Below, piece after piece: positions 53,259 through 60,653 of a stretch of 64,000 nt of DNA (position 1 is its first letter; every line of letters begins with the position of its first letter). A program made the translations under genes and the position numbers. The notes beneath the pieces are model-generated. The model was not told where the DNA came from. It saw nothing but the letters and a program-made list of their open reading frames with translations, and did not search any database. The DNA comes from Myxococcus stipitatus (GTDB lineage: Bacteria > Myxococcota > Myxococcia > Myxococcales > Myxococcaceae), in NCBI RefSeq assembly GCF_037414475.1, contig NZ_CP147913.1, positions 9,930,501 to 9,994,500 on the forward strand, written 5' to 3'.

Positions 53259-53287
53259 TTATAGACGAAAACCCACGCACTTGACAA
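53259..53287 (-). promoter_or_regulatory. sigma-70-like promoter of the CysC-like gene
   Basis: On the minus strand TTGTCA (53287-53282) is followed after exactly 17 bases by CTATAA (53264-53259), within an A+T-rich patch. The distance to the ATG at 53179 is about 80 bases. Confidence 0.55.
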
Positions 53288-53369
53288 TTCACACACACCT
53301 TTCCGCAGGTAGGGGGAGCGGGCGGCCAAGTGCCTGCACCTATTCAGCTTTTTCGTTCTTGCAATGGTC

Positions 53370-53394
53370 TTTTCAGACCCTGCGCGTCTGAAAA
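53370..53394. repeat. inverted repeat over the JAMM gene stop codon
   Basis: TTTTCAGAC (53370-53378) and GTCTGAAAA (53386-53394) form a perfect 9-base stem with a 7-base loop. The stop codon lies within the left arm. It could protect the 3' end or end the operon transcript, though no T-run follows on the minus strand. Confidence 0.6.
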
Positions 53395-53801
53395 TCGCCA
53401 CCTCGCCACTCATACTCGGACACCCAGGTGACCCGGCCCCGGTGTACGGATGCAATGAGATAGGAAACTCCCGGCAGGAGCGGATGCCCCGTCGGAGCAG
53501 CCTGGGCGCGGTCTTCCGCCGAGAAGGTGGGGGGCGCGTCCACATGCGAGTGGAACACCGTGACGACCTGTTCTCCTCGTGACTCCACCTCGAGGCAGAG
53601 CGCCAGCCACTCCTCGGGTGCGAAGGCGTAGGCCCGCGTGGGACAGGGCGAGGCGTTACGCAGGGGGCAAACGCGCCACGCCCCCTCCCGAGCACCCTGG
53701 AGGATCACGCCACAGCCCTCGTGCGGGTAGCTGCGCTCCAGATGCCGGAGGAGCTCCTCGCGCACGGCTTCGGGCCAGCGCGAATCCGGCCAGGTCGTCA
53801 C
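53373..53801 (-). CDS. JAMM/MPN metalloprotease
   Basis: A 142-residue protein with a GTG start that overlaps the stop of the E1-like gene (GTGA). JAMM zinc site: E28 (PHEGCGVI), H84 and H86 with S94 and D97 (HSHVDAPPTFSAED, i.e. HxHx7Sx2D). Length and motifs match the small bacterial Mec+/CysO-type JAMM enzymes, which remove an amino acid (cysteine) from a ThiS/MoaD-like carrier or trim its tail. The neighbouring carrier already ends in Gly-Gly, so release of a bound product is more likely than maturation. Last gene of the operon. Confidence 0.9.
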   Translation of the reverse strand: MTTWPDSRWPEAVREELLRHLERSYPHEGCGVILQGAREGAWRVCPLRNASPCPTRAYAFAPEEWLALCLEVESRGEQVVTVFHSHVDAPPTFSAEDRAQAAPTGHPLLPGVSYLIASVHRGRVTWVSEYEWRGGDFQTRRV

Positions 53802-54439
53802 GGCGAGGCGGGACCCTGACGAGCGGTGCACCGAGAACAGAGCCGCAGCTCCATCTCCTCCAGGTTTCCGGGGGGGACCAGCCACCGGCCCCCCAACGCG
53901 GGACCCAGTCCCAGACGGAGCCGCTGGAACACCACGGCGCCCAGCGCGCCCAGCGCCCCGCCCAGCGCGCCGTCTGGAGGAGAGCCGAGATGCCGCACCG
54001 TCTCCCCGAAGCACCAGACACACCCCTCGGGGCCGCGGAACACCACGCCCGCCCGAGCACCGTCCCCACAGAGCGCGACCCAGGGGGCATCGCCGCTCCA
54101 GGCCGAGGGCAGCTCCGCGAGCATTCCTCCGCTCGCCTGTGGGTTGGCCGCGTCCGGGTTCAGCGCGGGCACCTCGCGCGCCAGCGCCGAGGCGACGGGC
54201 TGCCCCACGTCGGCCGCGGACACCAGGAAGCCCGGGGACCAGGGGCCCATCGTCAGCGAGCCCACTCCCGCCACGGGCGTCCCTCCCCCGACGAGATACG
54301 CGGCCGCGGTCAGCCCCGAGGCCCCCGTGGCATCCACCCGCGCGCCACCGGCCAGGAGCGCCTCCTGGCCACGCCCCCCCACCTCGCGCAGGAGGATCTG
54401 CCGGGAGTAGCGAAGAATCTGATCTTCACGCAGGGCCAT
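53798..54439 (-). CDS. degenerate E1-like (ThiF/MoeB-related) protein
   Basis: A 213-residue protein. It keeps the N-terminal arm of the family, MALREDQILRYSRQILLREVG, with R13 where MoeB has its trans-acting Arg14. The glycine loop is changed to GASGLT (from GLGGLG), the ribose-binding Asp region reads VAGVGSL, and GQPK is GQPV (Lys lost). Two Cys pairs remain that match the zinc site (C140/C143 and C201/C204). The catalytic Cys region is absent. I infer an inactive partner subunit that completes the active site of the other E1 paralogue. It starts 6 bases after the carrier gene and overlaps the JAMM gene. Confidence 0.82.
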   Translation of the reverse strand: MALREDQILRYSRQILLREVGGRGQEALLAGGARVDATGASGLTAAAYLVGGGTPVAGVGSLTMGPWSPGFLVSAADVGQPVASALAREVPALNPDAANPQASGGMLAELPSAWSGDAPWVALCGDGARAGVVFRGPEGCVWCFGETVRHLGSPPDGALGGALGALGAVVFQRLRLGLGPALGGRWLVPPGNLEEMELRLCSRCTARQGPASP

Positions 54440-54445
54440 GTGTCA

Positions 54446-54718
54446 TCAACCTCCCGCCATCGCGGGAATGAGGGTGAGGCGGTCCACGTCCTTCACCGGG
54501 GTGTCCAGGGCCTCCAGGCCGCGGATGTCCTCGTCGTTGAGGAAGACGTTGACGTAGCGCCGGACGGCGCCGTGCTCGTCCAGGAGCTTCACGCCGATGC
54601 CCGGGTAGCGCGCGTCCAGGTCCTTCAGCACCTCGCGAACCGTGGTTCCAGAGGCCATCACCTCCGCCTGGTTCCGCGTCAACGGGCGCATCGTCGAGGG
54701 GATCCGAATCGTCGCCAT
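54446..54718 (-). CDS. ThiS/MoaD-type sulfur carrier protein
   Basis: A 90-residue beta-grasp protein starting MATIRIPSTMRPLTRNQAEV. TTVREVLKDLDARYPGI, VNVFLNDEDIRGLEALDTPV and the final RLTLIPAMAGG match the MoaD/ThiS family. The C-terminal Gly-Gly is the site that E1 enzymes adenylate and convert to a thiocarboxylate. It starts with the RBS region between two genes: 7 bases after TusA and 6 bases before the degenerate E1. It would be the sulfur donor for a cysteine-, thioacid- or homocysteine-type product. Confidence 0.92.
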   Translation of the reverse strand: MATIRIPSTMRPLTRNQAEVMASGTTVREVLKDLDARYPGIGVKLLDEHGAVRRYVNVFLNDEDIRGLEALDTPVKDVDRLTLIPAMAGG

Positions 54719-54725
54719 GGCGCCC

Positions 54726-54965
54726 TCACCCGCCCTGCTTGCGGAGCACCAGGCGGTGCGTGCCATCCTCGCGCGCCTCGAGGGAGACGACCTCATGCCC
54801 CTCCTCCCGCGCGCTGCGAGGCACGTTCTTCAGGGGCTCGGAGCCTCGGAGGATGATCTCCAACAAGGCCCCCGGAGCCATCGCCTCCAGCCGAAGCTTC
54901 GTGCGCACGTAGGTCATGGGACAGACCTCTCGGGTGATATCCAGCGTCGCCACGGGCTCACTCAT
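54726..54965 (-). CDS. TusA-family protein with C-terminal Gly-Gly
   Basis: A 79-residue protein of the TusA/SirA fold. The active motif is CPMTYVRTKL, with C15 as the persulfide Cys. LEIILRGSEPLKNVPRSAREEGHEVV follows the usual fold. The C-terminus reads LRKQGG, a Gly-Gly end that is unusual for TusA proteins, which commonly end in a beta strand. It may pass sulfur to the carrier or the E1 enzyme. Second gene in the operon, 18 bases after the MoeB-type gene and 7 bases before the carrier gene. Confidence 0.92.
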   Translation of the reverse strand: MSEPVATLDITREVCPMTYVRTKLRLEAMAPGALLEIILRGSEPLKNVPRSAREEGHEVVSLEAREDGTHRLVLRKQGG

Positions 54966-54983
54966 GATCCACGCCCCCGTCCC

Positions 54984-55751
54984 TCATCGCGCGCATGCGC
55001 CCTCCTCGCCCGGAAACGCGGGCACATCGCTGACGGCGCAGCCGGGGCACTCGGGGGCACGCACGACACGGGTCCGCCGTCCCAGCAGCGTGAGTCCATC
55101 CAGCACCTGCAACAGGGCCTCGCCGGGAACCCGCCGCGAGGCCCCCGCCAACAGCTCCAGCACCATCAGCGCCTGCACCGCGCCGACCAGCCCCGCGAGC
55201 GAGCCCAGCACTCCGGCCTGCGCACACGTGGGCACCGCATCCGGCGAGGGCGGCGTTTCATAGAGGCACCGAAGACACGGGCCGCCCGGCTCCACCCGCA
55301 TCGCCTGCCCCTGCATCCGCAGCACCCCGCCGTAGACCAGCGGCACCCCCGTCAGCACCGCCACGTCCGAGAGGAAGAACTTGGTCAGCACCCCATCCGT
55401 CGCGTCGATGACGGCGTCGTGCGCGCGGAAGAGCCCCTCCACGTTGTTCGCGTCCACCCGCTCGGGCAGCGCCTCCGCGGACAAGGCCGGAAACGCGCGC
55501 GCGAGCCCCGCCACCGCGGACTCCGCCTTGTTCCGGCCCACGTCCCCAGGCCGGTGCCACAGCTGCCGGGGCAGGTTCGTCACGTCGACCTGGTCCGGAT
55601 CCGCCAGCGTCAAGTGCCCGACACCCGCCTGGGCCAGCGCCAGGGACGCGGGACAGCCGAGCCCACCGGCGCCCACGATGAGCACCCGTGAGCGCTCGAT
55701 ACGGGAAGCCTGGGGAATTCGAGGATGGTGATGCTCTTCTGGACCGTGCAT
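54984..55751 (-). CDS. MoeB/ThiF-type E1-like adenylyltransferase
   Basis: A 255-residue protein starting MHGPEEHHHPRIPQASRIE. A longer frame upstream is not supported. The nucleotide loop GAGGLG (27-32), LADPDQVDVTNLPRQL with Asp and Arg, GRNKAES with the Lys, and the C176 region VPTCAQAGVLG (catalytic Cys) are intact. Zinc Cys are C159/C162 and C235/C238. The N-terminal arm RYNRQI of MoeB is missing: 22 residues precede the first strand. It adenylates the C-terminal Gly of the carrier protein. First gene of the five-gene operon; upstream is a divergent lipoprotein gene 125 bases away. Confidence 0.92.
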   Translation of the reverse strand: MHGPEEHHHPRIPQASRIERSRVLIVGAGGLGCPASLALAQAGVGHLTLADPDQVDVTNLPRQLWHRPGDVGRNKAESAVAGLARAFPALSAEALPERVDANNVEGLFRAHDAVIDATDGVLTKFFLSDVAVLTGVPLVYGGVLRMQGQAMRVEPGGPCLRCLYETPPSPDAVPTCAQAGVLGSLAGLVGAVQALMVLELLAGASRRVPGEALLQVLDGLTLLGRRTRVVRAPECPGCAVSDVPAFPGEEGACAR

Positions 55752-55876
55752 CGATTGCTGCTCCGCGAGGGCGGATGCGAATAACGTGCGGGGCCCTGCG
55801 TCGCACCTTGCGACAGAGGGGCTCAAGCGCCCCTTCCACCGTCCCGCTTCGCGGCGGACTCCCTCTGCCAGGACAT

Positions 55877-56296
55877 ATGAAAAACCTGACCGGCGTGCTC
55901 GTCTTTTCCACCACCCTGATGCTCGTGCTCGGCTGCCACAAGAACACCGGCGAGAACCCGGGCCCCTCCGACAGCGGACAGGTGCCCTCGAGCACCGCGC
56001 CCTCCAGCACCTCGAAGACCAGCACGGACTCGGGTGCGGCCAGCCCCGACGCCTCGACCGTCAAGGATGCCGCGGGAGAGCCCGCCCGGACCGACGCCGC
56101 GCTCGAGGCGTGCGTGGACAACTGGCTGAAGAAGCACAAGCTGGACGCGTACGGCAACGCCGAGGGCACCATGTACGCCGGCGGCACGCCCCTCTTCGAC
56201 GAGCGCACCGGCGAGTCGAAGGACCGCATGGCGTTCGTCTTCGCCAACCACCCCGAGGCCCGCAAGGTCTGCATGCAGCCCTCGAAGACCCCGTAG
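55877..56296 (+). CDS. small lipoprotein
   Basis: A 139-residue protein with signal peptide and lipobox VLGC (MKNLTGVLVFSTTLMLVLGC). A Ser/Thr/Pro/Asp-rich linker of about 45 residues follows, then a folded C-terminal domain with two Cys (LEACVDNWLKKHKL and ARKVCMQP) that can form a disulfide. No family is recognised. Possibly a periplasmic binding or assembly factor. Divergent from the MoeB-type gene. Confidence 0.75.
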   Translation: MKNLTGVLVFSTTLMLVLGCHKNTGENPGPSDSGQVPSSTAPSSTSKTSTDSGAASPDASTVKDAAGEPARTDAALEACVDNWLKKHKLDAYGNAEGTMYAGGTPLFDERTGESKDRMAFVFANHPEARKVCMQPSKTP

Positions 56297-56314
56297 CAGC
56301 CCCGGTGCCACGCG

Positions 56315-56335
56315 CCTTCCCGCTCGCCGGGGAGG
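56315..56335 (+). terminator. hairpin after the small lipoprotein
   Basis: CCTTCCC pairs with GGGGAGG (one G-U pair) around a 7-base loop, 18 bases after the stop codon. An outer GTGCC/GGCAC pair is possible. No T-run. Confidence 0.35.
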
Positions 56336-56394
56336 CACGCGGAGCACCCCAGGGATTCCCGCACACCCGGCGGCTCTCGTAAGCTGCCGGCCCA

Positions 56395-57678
56395 ATGGAT
56401 TCCAATCTCGCCCTGGGCGAGGAGACCCCGGCCAATGACCTCCGCGCCCGCGTGCGAGAGGTGCTCTCGCGCCGCAAGCTGACGGACAGCGTCTCCACCG
56501 AGCAGGCCACCGCGTCGTGGGAGCAGGACCGGTTCGTCGCCCGGGCCCGCGCCCTCTTCTACGCGCGAATGATGTTCCTCACGCTGGGCCTGCTCATCCT
56601 CGCGGTCCCCACGTGGAGCGGCTACTTCGGGCTCACCGGCGCCTTCTCCTTCCTGGGCTACTTCACGATGCTGCTCTACAGCGTCGCGAACCTGCTCGTC
56701 ATCGACCACCCCAAGGCCGGCCGCTGGGTGACGTACACGACGCTCTGCCTGGACCTCGTCATCCTCGTGGTCCTCATCGCCAAGCCCCAGGTCGGCGGCG
56801 GTCTCCAGAGCCCCCTGCTGGCCACGCAGCTGCTGTTCACCACCCTCTTCTCCATCCTCTACCCGAAGCCGCTCGCCATCCTCCCTCCGCTGCTGGCGCT
56901 GCCCATCACCACGCGGTTGGACCTGCTGCTCAACCGCTCCGTGACGGCCGTGGAGCTGCTCACGCTGCTCTGGTACCTGGCGCTCAACTTCATCATCGTC
57001 TACGTGCTCGTGTACCTGAACGAGCGCGAGGCCGCCGCGCACCGCGAGGTCGTCGCCCTCCAGGGAGACCTCAAGGAGCTGGCCGTCGTCGAGGAGCGCA
57101 ACCGGCTGGCCCGCGAGATTCACGACGGCCTGGGCGCCTCGCTCTCGTCGATGATCATCCAGGCGGAGTACATCCTGAACCTCGCGCGCGAGGAGGGCCT
57201 GCGCTCGGAGATTCGCGAGCTGAAGGTCACCGCCGAGGAGTCCATCGAGGAGCTGCGCCGCAACCTGCGCATGATGCGCGAGGACTTCGAGCTGGCGCAG
57301 GGCCTGGAGGACTACGCGAAGACCTTCCAGGAGCGCACGGGGATGACCATCCAGTTCGAGCGCACCGGCCTGCAGCGCAAGCTGTCTCCCGACGCGCAGC
57401 TCGCCCTGTTCCGCATCCTCCAGGAGTGTCTCTCCAACGCCGTGAAGCACGCCGAAGCGAAACTCGTGCAGGTGAAGCTCGACTACACGGGCGACCACGT
57501 GCATCTCATCGTGCGCGACAACGGCAAGGGCTTCGACCCGCAGCGCACGCCTCGCGGCCACTACGGCCTGCTCAACATGCGTGAGCGCGCCATGAAGCTC
57601 AACGGCCAGCTCATCGTCGACTCGTCACCCGGCACTGGTGCCCAGGTGGCCTTCTCCCTCCCCTGCCCTCCCCCTTGA
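56395..57678 (+). CDS. membrane sensor histidine kinase (NarL-type, HisKA_3)
   Basis: A 427-residue protein. N-terminal coiled region, then about six transmembrane segments (about 58-205), a coiled linker, and a HisKA_3 dimerisation domain with REIHDGLGASLSS, H243 being the phosphoacceptor. The HATPase domain has LQECLSNAVKHA and VRDNGKGFDP, then GLLNMRERA. No periplasmic sensor domain is obvious, so the membrane part itself may sense. Its stop overlaps an in-frame TTG (TTGA) at the beginning of the response regulator frame, showing tight coupling with that gene. Confidence 0.93.
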   Translation: MDSNLALGEETPANDLRARVREVLSRRKLTDSVSTEQATASWEQDRFVARARALFYARMMFLTLGLLILAVPTWSGYFGLTGAFSFLGYFTMLLYSVANLLVIDHPKAGRWVTYTTLCLDLVILVVLIAKPQVGGGLQSPLLATQLLFTTLFSILYPKPLAILPPLLALPITTRLDLLLNRSVTAVELLTLLWYLALNFIIVYVLVYLNEREAAAHREVVALQGDLKELAVVEERNRLAREIHDGLGASLSSMIIQAEYILNLAREEGLRSEIRELKVTAEESIEELRRNLRMMREDFELAQGLEDYAKTFQERTGMTIQFERTGLQRKLSPDAQLALFRILQECLSNAVKHAEAKLVQVKLDYTGDHVHLIVRDNGKGFDPQRTPRGHYGLLNMRERAMKLNGQLIVDSSPGTGAQVAFSLPCPPP

Positions 57679-57689
57679 CCGGAGCCTCC

Positions 57690-58454
57690 GTGGACGCCCC
57701 GCTGCCCCCCACCTCTCCCGCTCAGTCCCCCATCCGCGTCTTCGTGGTGGAGGACCAGACGAAGATCCTCAAGAACCAGCTGCGCCTCTTCGAAGGCCAC
57801 CCCGACATCGAAATCGTCGGCACCGCGCTCTCCGGTGAGGCCGCGCTCGAGGAAGTCCCCCGCGTCATGCCCGATGTCCTCCTGCTGGACTTGGGCCTGC
57901 CACGCATGAGCGGCATCGACGTGACCCGCGAGGTCAAGGCCGTCTATCCGAAGATTGAAATCCTCATCTTCACCATCTTCGACGAGGAGGACAAAGTCCT
58001 CGAGGCCGTGAAGGCGGGGGCATCCGGGTACATGCTCAAGGGCTCTCCGGTCGACAAGATCATCGAGGCCATCAAGGAGGTCCGCGCGGGTGGCACCGTC
58101 ATCCAGCCCAACCTCGCGCGAAGACTGCTCCGCCACTTCCGCGTGGATCCAGACACCACGCCCGCCCCCGCCGCTGACAGCGCCCCCGCGAGCACGCCCC
58201 CACCCGAGGCCGCCTCGGCGCCCTCCGAGAGCCCCTCCACCGAGGAGCCCTTGCTCAAGCCGCTCTCGGACCGCGAGCGCGAAATCCTCCAGCTCATCGC
58301 CAAGGGCGTCTCCAACAGCGAGGCCGCGCGCCTGCTCAATCTGAGCAAGGCCACCATCCGAACCCACCTCGAACACATCTACCGGAAGCTCGAGGTGACC
58401 AACCGCGTCGAAGCCGTCACCGAGGGCATCCGCAAGGGCCTCATCTCGGTGTGA
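57690..58454 (+). CDS. NarL/LuxR-type response regulator
   Basis: About 254 residues from a GTG start with GGAG five bases upstream. A TTG at 57675 is an alternative that would overlap the kinase stop. Receiver with D67 (VLLLDLGLPRMSG). A Pro/Ala/Ser-rich linker of about 45 residues follows, unusually long for the family. LuxR-type HTH: LSDREREILQLIAKGVSNSEAARLL and KATIRTHLEHIYRKL. It is the partner of the upstream kinase. The target is unknown. Confidence 0.93.
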   Translation: MDAPLPPTSPAQSPIRVFVVEDQTKILKNQLRLFEGHPDIEIVGTALSGEAALEEVPRVMPDVLLLDLGLPRMSGIDVTREVKAVYPKIEILIFTIFDEEDKVLEAVKAGASGYMLKGSPVDKIIEAIKEVRAGGTVIQPNLARRLLRHFRVDPDTTPAPAADSAPASTPPPEAASAPSESPSTEEPLLKPLSDREREILQLIAKGVSNSEAARLLNLSKATIRTHLEHIYRKLEVTNRVEAVTEGIRKGLISV

Positions 58455-58473
58455 CGCATCCCCTGGCCGCGCG

Positions 58474-59730
58474 TCAGAGGCCCGACTGGCCCGCCGCCTC
58501 CACGACGAGGTCGGCGTAGCGATTGATGGGGTCCTCGGGCCGCGTTCCGTCCCGGAAGTAGAACGTGTGGGCATCCCACGCGTCGGGGCGCGCGTCATTG
58601 GCGAACATCCACAGCGCGCCCGCCCCCACACCCGACACACGCATGCACTCCAGCCACCCGCGATACAGCGCGCGCCGCTGCGAGAGGTCCAACGCCCCTT
58701 CGTTCATCAAGCCCAGCTCCCCCACCAGCAGCGGCTTGCCCAGCCCGCTCGCGATGGCCGCGTGCTCGCGAATCCATCGGGCCCCGGCCTCGGCCGTGTC
58801 CGCGTCCTCCAGGCCCCATGATTCCGGATAGAAGTGCACCGACGCGAAGTCGATGTACGGCGACGCGGTGTTGCGAGTGAAGCTGGAGCCCGGCGTGCGC
58901 AACATCGAGCTCCTCGTACGGGACCAATAGGCCGCGTCGTACCCTTCCGGCGACGGCTCGAAGCCCTCTTCCCCCGTGCCCACCAGATGCCCTGGAGCAC
59001 GCGACTTCACCTCGCGGGCGATGACATCGACCCACGCGCGCATGCGTGCACCTTCCGCGTCCAGCCCTCTGCCGCGAGGCTCATTGAGCAGCTCCCACGC
59101 CAATACAGCCGGATGGTCTCCGTAGCGGATGCCATCCTCCGTGTTCACCCGCTCCAACGTCCTCGCGACGTGCTCTTTGTAAAGCGCGATGACCGTGGGG
59201 TCGGTGAAGAAGCGAGGATCTCCTTGCACGGGTGCAATCAGGCCCGCCCACTCCACGTACTGACGGGCGCCACCATAGGCATCCCAGTAGTTGCCCAAGG
59301 TCAACACCAGTCGAACGCCGTGGGCCCGTGCTCGCGTGAGCACCCGATCCAACCCTCTCCAGGCGACCTCGTCGTACTGGAGCGGCGCCACCTGGATGGC
59401 ACTGTCTCCTCGCTTCTCGGGAGCATCGTTATGCCCATTGGTGCGCAACGCCACGACCCCCAACGCGGCCGCCTTCGCCAGCACCTCCTCCACCACGGGG
59501 GACTGCCGAAACCCCCGCCGTACATCTCGCGCGGCCTCTTCCTGGAGGAAGTACGCGTTGAGCACCATCCCACTCGAGGGAAGACGTCCCAGACGTTGAG
59601 GCACGGCGCTCGCGCAGTCAGCGGCCACGGCCTCCAGCATCACCGGGTCACCATCGCCACACCCCCACAGCAAGAACGACGCGATGAGCGCGAGGTGACG
59701 AAGCCGGCACAGCGAGGTCATGGAACGCAT
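58474..59730 (-). CDS. glycoside hydrolase family 5-like lipoprotein
   Basis: A 418-residue protein with a signal peptide and lipobox LLWGC. The start MRSMTSLCRLRH is chosen; MTSLCRL three codons later is equally possible. GH5-type TIM barrel: NEPRG acid/base E217 (LAWELLNEPRG) and nucleophile E338 (LLVGELGLMNE). LVLTLGNYWDAYGG and SVHFYPESWG match mannanase-type enzymes (substrate-binding loop). It probably cleaves beta-mannan or a related beta-1,4-glycan outside the cell. It lies opposite an ABC transporter ATPase gene. Confidence 0.87.
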   Translation of the reverse strand: MRSMTSLCRLRHLALIASFLLWGCGDGDPVMLEAVAADCASAVPQRLGRLPSSGMVLNAYFLQEEAARDVRRGFRQSPVVEEVLAKAAALGVVALRTNGHNDAPEKRGDSAIQVAPLQYDEVAWRGLDRVLTRARAHGVRLVLTLGNYWDAYGGARQYVEWAGLIAPVQGDPRFFTDPTVIALYKEHVARTLERVNTEDGIRYGDHPAVLAWELLNEPRGRGLDAEGARMRAWVDVIAREVKSRAPGHLVGTGEEGFEPSPEGYDAAYWSRTRSSMLRTPGSSFTRNTASPYIDFASVHFYPESWGLEDADTAEAGARWIREHAAIASGLGKPLLVGELGLMNEGALDLSQRRALYRGWLECMRVSGVGAGALWMFANDARPDAWDAHTFYFRDGTRPEDPINRYADLVVEAAGQSGL

Positions 59731-59751
59731 CGTAATCCATAGGATAGGTTC

Positions 59752-60642
59752 GTGCCCGACATGGAGCTCCGACTCGAAGGCGTGTCCAAGACGTATCCCA
59801 ACGGCACGCGAGCGCTTCACGACGTCACCCTCACCATCCCGCGAGGCATGTTCGGTCTGCTCGGCCCCAACGGTGCCGGGAAGTCGACACTCATGCGCAG
59901 CATCGCCACGCTTCAAGAGGTCGATGGCGGAAGCATGAGCTTCGACGGCATCGACATCCGCAAGGACAAGGACCGCTTGCGTGATGTGTTGGGGTTCCTG
60001 CCGCAGGACTTCGGCGTCTATCCCAAGGTGACGGCGTGGGACATGTTGGACCACCTCGCGCAGCTCAAGGGCTTGTCTCAGCGTCGCTCGCGCCATGACG
60101 CGGTGAAGGCGCTGCTCACCAAGGTGAACCTCTGGGAGCACCGCGACCGCCGGCTCGGCGGTTTCTCCGGCGGCATGAAGCAGCGCTTCGGCATCGCCCA
60201 GGCGCTCCTGGGAGACCCCAAGCTGCTCATCGTCGACGAGCCCACGGCGGGCCTGGACCCCGCTGAGCGCTTCCGCTTCCACAACCTGCTCGCTGAAATC
60301 AGCGCGGACGTCGTGGTGCTGCTGTCCACGCACATCGTCTCGGACGTGGCGGACCTCTGCCAGAACATGGCCATCCTCGCCCAGGGGAGAGTGGTGACCA
60401 GCGGCCATCCGCTCCGCCTGGTGGACTCGCTGCAAGGCCGCGTGTGGAAGCGCTTCGTCACGAAGCAGGAGGAACTGGACGCCCTGACGCAGCAGCTGAC
60501 GGTCATCGCCGTGCGGCGCGTGGCGGGACAACGCCTGGTGCATGTCCACGCGGAGAGCGCCCCCGAGGGCTTCGAGCCCGCCAACCCCGACCTGGAGGAC
60601 GTCTACTTCCACGCGCTCACCGGCGCGTCGAAGGCGGCGTGA
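59752..60642 (+). CDS. ABC transporter ATP-binding protein
   Basis: About 296 residues from a GTG start; an ATG three codons later is an alternative. Walker A is GPNGAGKST, the signature is FSGGMKQRFG and Walker B is LLIVDEPTAGLDP. H-loop: STHIVSDV. It has the length and C-terminal extension of export-type ATPases (CcmA/NatA-like). It energises the permease-peptidase fusion encoded 11 bases downstream. Confidence 0.94.
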   Translation: MPDMELRLEGVSKTYPNGTRALHDVTLTIPRGMFGLLGPNGAGKSTLMRSIATLQEVDGGSMSFDGIDIRKDKDRLRDVLGFLPQDFGVYPKVTAWDMLDHLAQLKGLSQRRSRHDAVKALLTKVNLWEHRDRRLGGFSGGMKQRFGIAQALLGDPKLLIVDEPTAGLDPAERFRFHNLLAEISADVVVLLSTHIVSDVADLCQNMAILAQGRVVTSGHPLRLVDSLQGRVWKRFVTKQEELDALTQQLTVIAVRRVAGQRLVHVHAESAPEGFEPANPDLEDVYFHALTGASKAA

Positions 60643-60653
60643 GCGAGAGCCCC

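Noticed and set aside
53281-53310. TTGACA on the plus strand
   Set aside because: It has no -10 at 16-18 bases and no plus-strand gene follows. The minus-strand reading fits the CysC-like gene better.
53180-53695. Upstream extension of the CysC-like frame
   Set aside because: It overlaps the JAMM gene and a promoter-like sequence. The conserved fold begins at 53179.
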